Shown here: piece by piece, positions 32,384 to 42,242 of the stretch
Layout: each line of letters starts with the position of its first letter
Numbering within the stretch: position 1 is the stretch's first letter
Source of the DNA: Pachypanchax playfairii
Lineage: Eukaryota; Chordata; Actinopteri; Cyprinodontiformes; Aplocheilidae
DNA length: 64,000 nucleotides
Assembly: GCA_006937955.1 (NCBI GenBank)
Contig: SSNP01000385.1
Span: 140,268 to 204,267, forward strand
Reading direction: 5' to 3'
Position numbers and translations under genes: made by a program
The notes under the pieces: generated by a model
Databases searched by the model: none
What the model saw: the letters and a program-made list of their open reading frames with translations, nothing else
What the model was told of the DNA's origin: nothing

Positions 32384-33620
32384 ATGAGGTTTGATTTACA
32401 AGAATTTATTGACAATCCTAGTCTTGAAAAAATTGAGTGTTTTCGCAAAGATGACTTGTTGTGTATTGCCACACATTTTGATATACCTGTAGTTAAATGG
32501 GATATCAAAAAGGAAATTAAAGAAGCCTTAGTGACTCATCTGGTAAAACTGGGAGTTATTGAAAGCTCTGTTTCAGATGCAGGGATTTGTGGAGGTGATG
32601 TTTTGACTGATCCATGTGTTTTCCAAGTAGGGGAGGAAAAGGATGTGACAAAGAAAACACCACCAAGGTAAGAGAAAGAAAAGGTGGCTCCTCCTCCAAC
32701 TCTACCTCGCTTTGATCCATTGTCTCCTGATCTCCAAGGGTCGAGCGCGGGGACCAGGCTCAAGATTCGTCTGGCTCGTTTTGCCACCGCACTTATGTGG
32801 CCCAAAGAGATGTGGTCTATTTTGCTTCAATGCAAATTAGTTGGTAAAGCACAAGAAGTGGTTTCTTCCCTTTCTATAGATGATAGTTTGAAGTATAATG
32901 TACTTAAAGAAGCAATTCTGCGTGCATATGAGCTTGTGCCAGAAGCTTATCGGCAAAAGTTTAGAAAGCACAGGAAGTGTAACAGTCAGACGTTTGTTGA
33001 GTTTGCAAGAGAGAAAGGAAATCTTTTTGATAAATGGTGTTCTGCTAATGATGTCCAGGGTAACTTTGACTCTCTTTGCCAGTTGATCTTGTTAGAGGAT
33101 TTTAAGACCGGACTTCCAGAGCAGATGGTAATTGTCTTAAATGAACAAAAATTTTCTTTCTGTGTCCAAGGCGGCAATTTTGGCCGATGAGTTTATTCCA
33201 ACTCATAAGAACTCATTTCCCGCTGTTCAACCAGACAGAATTGTTGTACCTCGCTTTGTGAAGCCAGAACTTGATCCTGTTTTTTTAAATAAGCAGAAGG
33301 AACCCCACTCACCACCTCGTGGGATTCATGAGTGTTTTTACTGCCATAAGAAAGGTCATATCATTGCAGACTGTCTTGCTTTAAAGCGTAAACAATCCCT
33401 GACAAGCACTGCACAGCCCAAAGGAATAAGATCGCTTAAATGTTTGCCTGTTCCAAGTATAGGGAACCCTCAAGCTGAACTGTGTGAACCTGACTCATGT
33501 TTCAAACCATTTATTTCAAAAGGTTTTGTGTCACTGACAGACGATCCACAAGATCAGCGCGTGGTCTCCATCTTAAAAGACGCAGGTGGTTCTCAGTCCA
33601 TAACAAGACCTAAACCTTAA
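32384..33620 (+). pseudogene. Gmr1-like gag with SCAN-like capsid and zinc knuckle, broken
   Basis: The first ATG in this frame is at 32384 (MRFDLQEFIDNPSLEKIE). The N-terminal segment ends at an in-frame TAA (32669-32671). The same frame resumes with a Pro-rich linker (PPPTLPRFDPLSPD), then a capsid region with AYELVPEAYRQKFR and FVEFAREKGNLFDKW, the pattern shared by SCAN domains and Gmr1-type gags. A frameshift near 33150-33185 leads to the last segment, with the CCHC knuckle CFYCHKKGHIIADC. So there are one nonsense change and at least one shift. Protease, reverse transcriptase and integrase are missing after 33620. Gag normally packages element RNA in particles; this one cannot be made whole. 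Confidence 0.85.
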
Positions 33621-34223
33621 ATAACCAAACTGCTGGATCCAGATCCAGTCATGGACTTACAGGCTGCTATTTCTCCTCAACAATTCCTATTTCATTTACA
33701 ATGGTTGCTAAATAAATTGTCATTTTGCTTATATGAATTTAGCTTCCTGTGACCTGCACCAGCAGGTAGGGGTAATAAATATAACTCTCATGATGTGTAT
33801 TAAATTGTTTTCTTTGCTGACATCTGAATAACAATCATTTCTCTTCACCAACCTTATGAAACTATTTCCAACTCCTTCAGCCTCAGCAGCACCTGTCAAA
33901 ATCAAGATCTACCACCTGATGTCCACCACAATGTGTCCTAGATGTACCAGATAGTTACCAACCCCACCCCCCACCCCCGCCACCCTAAGCAGCGTTAAGC
34001 TGTGATGGTTTTATTTTTATCATCTTTTCTATAATTTATGTTCTGAAAGTAAACAAAGTTGATATTATTCAATATTTTAACTTTCTATAGCTATAATGTA
34101 TCATATAAACTTTTGGTTTGACAGTGATATAAGCTGGAAATGTCATGCTAACAGTAGCTAATCCTATTCTCACTGGAAATGTAATTCTTACTGAGGAACG
34201 ATCAGTGTCAGACACTTCCCCTG
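33621..34223. other. Stretch without recognised gene
   Basis: Follows the gag without any recognisable pol. A C-rich patch lies at 33960-33985. Confidence 0.5.
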
Positions 34224-34362
34224 ATGGACTGGGACAACACAAGGATCATCGGGACGGACAATGACAAATATAAGCGATCATTCCGAGTCCATGGACATCC
34301 GGAGGAGCAGCCAAAGCACCATCAACAGGGACGAGGAAACCTACCTGCTCCTACACACCTGA
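34224..34362 (+). pseudogene. Penelope-like element C-terminus
   Basis: Plus-strand translation shows WDNTRIIGTDNDKYKR, then after a frame change ESMDIRRSSQSTINRDEETY and LLLHT before a stop. As I recall it, this is the end of the GIY-YIG endonuclease-bearing polyprotein of fish Penelope-like elements. The following 150 bp includes GAGGAAGGCTGCGGATGCAA and CCGAAACATGTC, resembling the 3' untranslated stem region of such elements. The reverse transcriptase is absent. Confidence 0.7.
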
Positions 34363-34685
34363 GACCACATCCATTAAGGTCCTGCAAACACCAGGTGGCG
34401 TGGTCAACACCGTGGACCTGCGGTGTTGACCACTCCCATGTGAGGAAAGCTTATGGGACATGTCACATTGAGGAAGGCTGCGGATGCAACCGAAACATGT
34501 CAGAAACAAGGTAAAAACAAACCATCTTATGTTTGAGTCAAAAGAAACATGTTAACTAGTGTTTAAAAAAATCTCCATTAAAAACAACAACTGAACACGA
34601 CATGTCAGGTTTTTAAACTTGGTTAAAACAAAAACAAGCTGCGTCTCCTCCTAGCCTGTGCTTTTCATTGTGTCTTGCTAGCTTA
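34363..34685. other. Penelope-like 3' region and unassigned sequence
   Basis: Probably element 3' untranslated region to about 34515; the rest is unassigned. Confidence 0.45.
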
Positions 34686-35015
34686 AGGTTGCACAGTGGT
34701 GCAATGAGTAGAGCTGTTAGCTTGCAATGAGAAGGTTGTGGGTTTGAATCCGGGCTGGGGTCTTTCTACATGGAGTTTGCATGTTCTCCCCATGCATGTG
34801 GGTTTTCCAGTTTCATCCCACAGTCCAAAAACATGCAGGAGGTTATATGGTCACTCTAAATTGTCTCTAGGTGTGAGTGGTTGTTTGTCTTTGTGTGGCC
34901 CTGCGATGGACTAGTGACCTGTCCCGGGTGTCCCCCGCCTCTCACCCTGTGACCGCTGGAGATAAACAACAGCTCCCTGCAACCCTGAACATGAAGAAGC
35001 AGGTTTAGAAAAAGA
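34686..35015 (+). mobile_element. tRNA-derived SINE, nearly full length
   Basis: The head has a polymerase III B-box-like GGGTTTGAATCC at 34740-34751 and a degraded A-box region around 34690-34720. The body carries GAGTTTGCATGTTCTCCCC, CCCACAGTCCAAAAACATGC, CACTCTAAATTGTC and CGGGTGTCCCCCGCCTCTCA. I recall this as a common fish SINE whose 3' end resembles Rex3-type LINEs. The expected GATG tail is degraded here. It is the best reference copy for the partial ones at 18.2, 47.7 and 53.2 kb. Confidence 0.8.
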
Positions 35016-35318
35016 CTGATGGACTTGCTAGCTTGATATTTCTCAAAGCACAGTAAGTTTTACAACTGGCTGTTCTATGTGGAACATACAGGCTGTAAAT
35101 CTTTTAGAACTGAAGCACTCTGCACATTTAAAACCGATGTTTTTAGACCGCAGCAATGGCTGATGTTCCCCATTTTTTGCGTGACTCATAATAAACACAA
35201 AAGCACATTTCAAGAAGTTGAAAATATTAAATTTAATGTCTTTTTTTTATTTAAGTAATATTTTTAGAAATATATTTTGTCTTTAATCCTTCAATCCCGT
35301 GTTGAACTGTCAAACAAA
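35016..35318. other. Stretch without recognised gene
   Basis: AT-rich flank between SINE and LINE. Confidence 0.5.
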
Positions 35319-38275
35319 TTACTACTACTACTACTACTTATATCTTTATACTTTATCCAAAGCGACTTACATTGAGAGAACAAACAAGCAAGAAATCAAA
35401 GAGAAGGAAACAATATAAGGAGGCGGACTGTTTGGAGTCCAGTTTAATTCCGACGCTGATACATCAAGTGTATCTATTTTTTTTTTTTTTTTTGTAGAGA
35501 TAAACTCCCAAATCGCTATCATAAATCATAAATCAATCCCACATTAAGACTGAAAGTGTTCTTTAAAGAGGTGAGTCTTAAGTCTGCTCTTAAAAGTAGC
35601 TGCAGACTCTGAGGATCGGACCGAGTTTGGTAGGTCATTCCACCATCGGGGGACAACAGAGGAGAAGAGTTTGGAACATGATCTCATGCCACGTTGTGGT
35701 GGAAGCGCTAGGCGTCTTTCAGCGGCTGAGCGTAGCTGACGCGTGGGAATGTAGGTTTGGATGAAGGAGTGAAGGTAAGTAGGAGCTGTGTGTGTTAGAG
35801 TCTGGTAAGCCAGAAGCAGAGCTTTGTATTTGATGCGTGCTGCAACTGGAAGCCAGTGCAGGGAAATGAGCAGCGGAGTGACATGAGCCCTCTTGGGCTG
35901 GTTGAAGACCAGACGTGCTGCTGCGTTCTGAATCATCTGCAGAGGTTTAACCGAGGACGCCGGAAGACCGGCCAGCAAAGAGTTGCAGTAGTCGATCCGG
36001 GACAAGACCAGGGCCTGGACCAGAAGCTGTGTGGTGTGGTCTGTCAGGAAGGCTCTGATTTTCCTGATGTTGTAAAGAGCGAATCGACATGAGCGAGCTA
36101 CGGAGTTAACCTGCTCTTTGAAGGACAGCTGGTTGTCCAGTATGACACCAAGGTTTCTGGCGGAGGTTTTGGGGAACCGCGTGATGGAGTCAAGCTGCAC
36201 GCTTATCTGAGGAGGTAAGGAGTTACTGGCAGGACAGACAATGAGGTCAGATTTGGACAGATTAAGCTGAAGGTGGCGATCCCTCATCCACGCCGAGATA
36301 TCTGAGAGGCAGGCAGATATCCGCATTGAGACGGAGGTATCGTCTGGAGGGAAGGAGAGGAGGAGCTGAGTGTCGTCAGCGTAGCAATGGTATGAGAAGC
36401 CATGGGAGCGAATGATCTCGCCTAATGAGGTGGTGTATAAAGAGAAGAGGAGAGGACCAAGGACCGAGCCCTGCGGGACACCCGTCGCCAGCTCATGCAG
36501 ACTGGACATCTGTCCATGCCACGAGACTCTGAAAGATCTTTCCGCAAGGTACGAGGTGAACCACGAGAGGACCGGTCCCGAGATGCCAAGCTTAGATAGC
36601 ATCGAGAGGAGAATGAGGTGGTTGACGGTGTCGAAAGCAGCAGACAGGTCGAGGAGTACGAGTACTGAGGAGAGACCAGCCGATCTGGCAACCCGTAGTG
36701 ACTCTGCAACTGAGAGAAGAGCGGTTTCAGTGGAATGGCCTCGCTTAAAGCCTGATTGATAAGGATCAAGTAGGTCATTGTCATGGAGGAACTGTGAGAC
36801 TTGAGTGAAAACGGCTCGCTCTAGGATCTTGGACATGAACGGTAGGAGCTAGACTGGCCGGTAGTTTCCTACCTGGGCCGGGTCGAGCGACGGTTTTTTC
36901 AGCAGCGGAGTGACAGTGGCTTGCTTGAAAACTGAAGGAAAGACACCAGTTTTCATGGAAGAGTTTATAATGTGGGTTATTGCAGGTTTGACGGCAGGAA
37001 GAATGCTCAGCAGGATATCTGTAGGAATCGGATCCAGAGGACACGTGGTTGGATTAGATTCCACTACGAGTCGGGAGACTTCGTCCTCATTCAGTAAGCG
37101 GAAGGAGCAGAGCGATTGACCGGAGGAAGGATGGACCAGACTGGGATGGTCAGGCTCGGAAAACTGATTTTTAATGGAGGCGATTTTGTCGGTGAAGTAG
37201 GTGGCGAACATGTCTGCAGTCAGCCCGGTGGGTGGCTGAGCAGGTGGAGGACGGAGAAGAGTATTGAATGTCTTGAACAGTTTTCCCATGTTAGGAGCAT
37301 TTTGGATTTTGTTTTGGTAAAAAGCTATCTTGGCAGCCTTTAAGCAGGATGTGAAGCTAGAGAGCTTTTGCTGGTATTCGGACAAGTCAGAGAGATTTTT
37401 GGATTTGCGCCATTTCCTTTCAGCTGCTCTCAGACCAGCTCTGTGATCCCTCAGAGTGTCTGTGAGCCACGGACTAGGACGCTGCCGGGCGGCCAGCTTT
37501 GACACACGAGGGCAGACTTCGTCCAGAGAAGAAGCTAGTGAGGAGCAGAGCGTCTCTGTTGCGTCATTTACAGGCAGAGTTGAGAGCACCGAGTAGGAAG
37601 GGAGGGAGGAGCAGACATGCTCCGATTGCTGCGAGGGAGTGAGAGATTGAAGGTTTCTGTGGTAGGAGACAGTCTTTACTTTTGCGTTAGGTACGTGAGG
37701 GACGGAGATGCTGAATTTAATCAGGAAGTGGTCTGAGAGGTGCAGCGGTGTGACTTGCACGTTACCTGCAGTGCAGTTTCTGGTCAGTACCAGGTCCAGT
37801 GTGTTGCCAGCTCTGTGTGTTGGGGGAGTCTGGACCAGATTGAGATTGAAGGAGTGGACCAGGGCCAGAAAGTTATGAGCTTGTGTTTTATCGATATGAA
37901 TGTTCATGTCGCCCATAACAATTAAAGGGGAGTTATCATCTGGAATGTCGGATAGGATTGTGTCCAGTTCGTCCATAAATTGCTCCATGTTGCCTCCCGG
38001 AGGGCGGTAAATAACCAAAACATAGGCAGCGACGGGCTTAGAGATTCGTAGTGCATGAAATTCGAATGAGGAGCAGGTAGTAGTGGTTAGCAAGGAGGAA
38101 AATGTCCACATTTTGGAAATCAGGATGCCTGTACCGCCTCCTCGCCCAGCAGGACGAGGAGTGTGTGTGAATTCTGCATGAGAAGAGAGGGCAGCCGGTG
38201 TTGCTGTGTTGTCAGGACGAATCCAGGTCTCGGTCAGGGCTAGGACCTGTATATCGGAGAGGAAATTAAATGATG
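35319..38275 (-). mobile_element. L2-clade LINE, long copy A (5'-truncated)
   Basis: About 2.95 kb on the minus strand. The 3' end is a (TAC)n tail at 35319-35339 (plus-strand view), the same tail as the nested fragment at 21.6 kb. The 3' untranslated region is followed upstream by ORF2. The 5' end stops inside the endonuclease near 38275. The family is shared with copy B at 42.2 kb. Confidence 0.93.
35544..38275 (-). pseudogene. L2 ORF2 (endonuclease and reverse transcriptase), one nonsense codon
   Basis: Encodes the enzyme that nicks target DNA and copies LINE RNA into it. The frame is open from the truncation near 38275 through IQVLALTETWI (endonuclease Glu motif), VLVIYRPPGG and VMGDMNIHID to VGNYRPV. 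There TAG at 36849-36851 interrupts it; copy B has TCG at that codon. The same frame then continues to TGA at 35544: RGHSTETALL, LLDLSAAFDTVNH (first catalytic Asp), GVPQGSVLGPLLFSLY, YHCYADDTQLLLS (YADD catalytic pair) and the C-terminal SRLKTHLFKEHFQS. So apart from the missing N-terminal endonuclease and one point nonsense, the gene is well preserved, which suggests recent activity of the family. Confidence 0.92.
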
Positions 38276-39138
38276 ATTAACAGTAACACACAACAATCTG
38301 CCCGTTTGGGACGTCAACCAAAAGAGAAAAGATTCACCATCATTTTATTTATTTTTTTGTTTATTTTAACACTTTCAAATTATGATTATAGTAGAATAGT
38401 GTTTCATTCCCAATGAACTTTATTTTTTACCATTTTAATTCAGTGTATGTCTCTTAGTATGTTCAGGAGTGTTCTGTACAGCTTCTCAGGGACATTTTAA
38501 TCAATCTCTCTCTACTAGAGCTACTTTGCTTTTCTTTCCTTTTATATTCATCTTTTCAGTTCTTTTACACGTGCTGTCGCTTTTTCTTTAGAAGAACATA
38601 CGTAGTTTGTTTTGGAAGTTTGTCAAAGGCTAATACTACCTTGAAATCTTATTTCAGGATCAATACAAACTGACTTTTGACCTTTATTTTCTCAGATTTA
38701 TCTTTTATATTATACAGCTGGGAGTGATTAATCTTTTATCTGGCTTTACTCAGCTGATACCTCCATTACTGCCTGTCTTCAAATGAACAGACGACAGCAA
38801 TTGCCCCCAACTGCCTCACACATCACCTACACCAACATCCCTGTTGTGCAGTGTTGTGTCTGACACGAGCAAGGGCAGGAAATATATTAAAGAATACAAC
38901 CTAGATCAGTCTGTTGTTATGGAAACAGGAACCTTTGTTCTAAAAGAATTTCCTTCTGGTTGTACTTGCTCCCAGAAGAAAAGAAAAAGAAGCTTTAGAA
39001 GACGACTTACAGCTGCTGTCCACTATAAAGCTTTAATCTGTATAGTGCTTTTCACAGACAGCATTCATACAGCATTTAATAGTGATAAAAATAGTTACAT
39101 ATAATCATGTGTTAGGGTTAACCCAAACTGGTTTTCAG
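38276..39138. other. Stretch without recognised gene
   Basis: AT-rich; an 86-codon plus frame (38844-39104) has no recognised family. Confidence 0.45.
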
Positions 39139-39486
39139 TAAGGATGTCCAGATCAGGTATTTTGCCCTTGAGTCCAAGTCCGAATCATTTGTTTTTAAGT
39201 GTCTACCGATATCGAGTCCTGAGCCGATACTTCTATAATACATTAAAAAAGAATTTTAATAAAGAGCAAATAAGCAGATCCAGAATGTTCTTTATTTTTA
39301 TTTAATTCACCCTATTTTAACAGTTCTGTCAGGTAACTTGAACAGTCAAGTAATAACATCAATTCTTCCCTTTTGGACTTTATATATCCGAGTCCTGATC
39401 AGGAGGTAAGGTCCGATTCTGATCGGGTCTGAAACCACGTGACTGGGCCTGATTTTCAATCAGGTGATCAGATCTGGACATCCCTA
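39139..39486. mobile_element. hAT-type MITE with 8 bp target duplication
   Basis: The ends read inward TAAGGATGTCCAGATCAGG and TAGGGATGTCCAGATCTG, a near-perfect inverted repeat. Flanking octamers are GTTTTCAG (39131-39138) and GTTTTTAG (39487-39494), one mismatch. Eight-base duplications and a GGATGTCC terminus are features of hAT elements. 348 bp long, non-coding, related to a common fish repeat with CAGGGATGTCCC ends. Confidence 0.85.
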
Positions 39487-39694
39487 GTTTTTAGGTCATT
39501 TTGAAAGTATTGACATAGTCCAGAAAGTGCAGGTCTAGAGAGAGTTTGTCCCGAAGGCAGAGCGCGGTGGATTGATCCGTCTCCAAGGGTTTTAAAACAA
39601 GTCCCTGAACTACAATCAGGTTCTGTCTAGAAGACCTTAAAGAGGCCATTTCATACACATTTCAGGACTTTGTGGTTATTTCTTAAGTATTAAC

Positions 39695-41107
39695 CAGTGA
39701 TGGGCAGTAACACATTAAAAGTAATGCAGTAATCCAATTACTTTTATTGAGTAACGGGTAAAGTAAGTGATTATAGTGGCAAAAAAACAATTAAACTGCC
39801 GTTACTTCTGCTCAAGCAGACTGCGTTACTGTGTTAGTTATTTGAGCAGAGCGCGTCTCATGACAGTGACGTATAAGCGTGCGACGTCCGTGATAGAAAA
39901 CAGACAACAATGGAGTGCGAAATAGAGCATGAGCATTCAGCATTTGATGGTTGGAAGTATCGGCACTAAAAACATCCGCTGCACACTCTGAGGTGGAAGG
40001 AAACTTTTATCTACAGCAAAAAACTCAACTTCCAACTTGAGCAAGCACCTAGCTGCAGCACGACCTCCAGCACGGGAATGTGAAGCTCACCGAGAGCCCG
40101 ACTGACATCACAGCTGCAGATGATAATGTGTATTCTACATCAGACGGCCCTACTGCTGCTAAACAGGTGAAAATAGAATTAAGAGCCACCGGACTTGGTG
40201 CAGACGAACTGAAAAAGCTCGTTGCTGGCTATATAGTGGAGGAGATGTTTCCGAAAAAAACATCATTAAAAAGTGAGTGTAAATGCCACAAAAAGGTTTT
40301 ACTTTATTTTATATTGAACAATATGCAGAAATATATGAGAAGGAAGTCGTGATTTATTGATTTAGTGTTCTTAAATCACAGTGGAATGTGCAGAAAACAG
40401 GTTTACATGTTAAAACATTTCTTTGACTGTTTTGGAGGCTGTTGCATTTATTTACAGTTTTTTGCACGATACTTCATAAAGTGAGAAAATAATTGAAAAT
40501 GATATCATATTTTTTGGTTAGCCATAAACTGAGACTGTATGTAGCATGAAACTGAATTTTCTGTTTTGGTTGACATATCATTACTCTTATTTGCACTTCA
40601 ACAACTTCTAAACAAATGTGAAATGGAAACGTCTTGGATTTTGTTTATTTTTTATTTGTTTTCAATTGGATTTACTCTAAGAAGTGAGTGTAAACACCAC
40701 ACAGTTGTTTCATTTTAAATGCAGGTATGCAGAAATATAAGAACAGAAGCTTGATTTATATTTCTTAAATTGTGGTGAAATGTGCAATGAACAGGTTTAT
40801 ATGTTAAACACATTTCTTTGACTGTATCAGACGCTGTTACATTCATTTATTTAGTTTCTCCTTGATGCAATGTTCATAAAGGAAATAAATAAAACCAATA
40901 AAAAAAATAAGAATAGACTGTATCATATGATTTAATTTCAATTATGGAATACACTTATAGTATAATCAGGTTGTGTTTCATATTTTTGAAAAGTAATTAA
41001 TTAACTAATTACTTCAAAATAAGTAATCAGTAAAGTAGTGGGATTACTTTTTTTAGGGAAAGTAATTAGTAATTAATTACTATTTCCAAGTAACTTGACC
41101 AACACTG
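39695..41107 (+). mobile_element. Non-autonomous hAT transposon nested in R3
   Basis: Flanked by the octamer GTATTAAC on both sides (39687-39694 and 41108-41115). Ends read inward CAGTGATGGGCAGTAAC and CAGTGTTGGTCAAGTTAC, typical hAT termini. Both R3 copy 1 and the sequence outside this insertion show the uninterrupted target. 1413 bp long. The interior holds the first part of a BED zinc-finger frame and then AT-rich sequence with no catalytic region, so it is a deletion derivative that relied on another copy's transposase. Confidence 0.92.
39910..40350 (+). pseudogene. Remnant hAT transposase N-terminus with BED finger
   Basis: An ATG at 39910 begins MECEIEHEHSAFDGWKYRH and stops. One frame over, the sequence reads NIRCTL, stop, GGRKLLSTAKNST and SNLSKHLAAA. 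BED fingers have a Cys-x2-Cys then later a His pair; here the second Cys position is TGA (39989-39991) and the His of SKHL (40046-40048) is kept. A further frame from about 40080 gives Asp/Glu-rich linker-like sequence to 40350. No DDE or hATC dimerisation region follows. Not functional. Confidence 0.7.
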
Positions 41108-41641
41108 GTATTAACCAGTAATATGAAACATTTTATATCTAAAAACATCAGGAAACACTGATTAACAGACCTTTCAATCTGTCTGCATTAAAATTTGGGT
41201 GGTTCTGGCTCCTTCCGTCAGGCTTCATCAGCAGCTCGTTCATATTCATTTTTCAAATTTGCTGGACTCTGATTGGCTAACAAACTAGCCTATGAGAGCA
41301 CAGCATACTGTTTCCTGCCCCACTGCGTATGGTAACATCAGGCATTCTCACTTCCTGTTTGCTACGTCTTATGCTAACAGCTTTTAGCCAGCAGCATGCT
41401 AGGTGTGGTTTCAACTGCAGGAGCTGATTAATACTAACGAACAAAGGAGCTGTGATGAAACAAATAGGCTACAGGCCGTTAGTACTCGGGTTTTATCGCC
41501 ACCTGTGTAGTTTGAGAGATAAAAACTGAAAGAGAAGTTGTTGACCTGTTTTCACCCACTATGAAGGTAAGAACACCTGTGGAGCTAAAATATTCAACAC
41601 AAACCTCAGAAAAACTGTTTTTAATGGAAGGGCCTCTTTAA

Positions 41642-42242
41642 GAGAAAACAGTCGTGACTGAATTTATCATAATTCATGCATTAAAGGGTTAATTAAGCTA
41701 AAGTTGATTTTTACACATATAAAAATGGACAAAATTTGATTCCATTATTTCTGCTCATTTTGTCAAGTCGTGGTACTCGTGGTGTGAAATCAAGCTCTGC
41801 TTTCATGAGTGATTTCTTCTCTGCTGGATATAAAACTTCTCTAAAAAGGAAAGAATTACTCTCTGGTTGTGAAGCTAAAGCTTTAAATACACGTATATTT
41901 ACATGTTATTTATTGTGACTCATACTCACGTTTGCTCTTTTAGTTTCAATAGTAAAATATCTGCATAATTTTATCTCGTCTTCTTTTATTTGTTGCTATG
42001 TGAAAGAAATCTCCATATTTCATCCATTTTTCTCTCCTTCTTACAAACCATGTTCAGGACTGAGCAGCCTGGAACCTGAACCTGACAGATTTTCTGGTTC
42101 AGGTTAAATCTATCTTCAATAATCCGCCCAGAATAAAAGTCTTTGGTTGTTTGGACATTTTTATATTTAAAGAATTTGTTTGTTCGATGATATGTACAAA
42201 GTTTGGACTAAATGTATACTACAAGCATTCAGGAAATGTAAT
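41642..42242. other. Stretch without recognised gene
   Basis: AT-rich; nothing recognised. Confidence 0.5.

Larger units (their letters stand above)
39641..41637 (+). mobile_element. TTAA element R3, copy 3, split by a hAT element
   Basis: TTAA at 39637-39640 and 41638-41641. Ends read inward AGAGGCCATTTCAT and AGAGGCCCTTCCAT. Removing the internal hAT and one target copy leaves about 576 bp matching R3 at 18.3 kb. This is the most complete copy of the family's ends. The interior carries the AGCCAATCAGAG (reverse) block and AAGTTGTTGACCTGTTTTCA shared by all three copies. Confidence 0.9.

Noticed and set aside
34737..34760. A tRNA gene
   Set aside because: Only a B-box-like motif and a degraded A-box of a SINE head are present; no full cloverleaf.
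36412..36759. Frames opposite the L2 reverse transcriptase (also 42814-43161 and 36910-37119)
   Set aside because: Antisense or shifted shadows of ORF2, mirrored between copies A and B.
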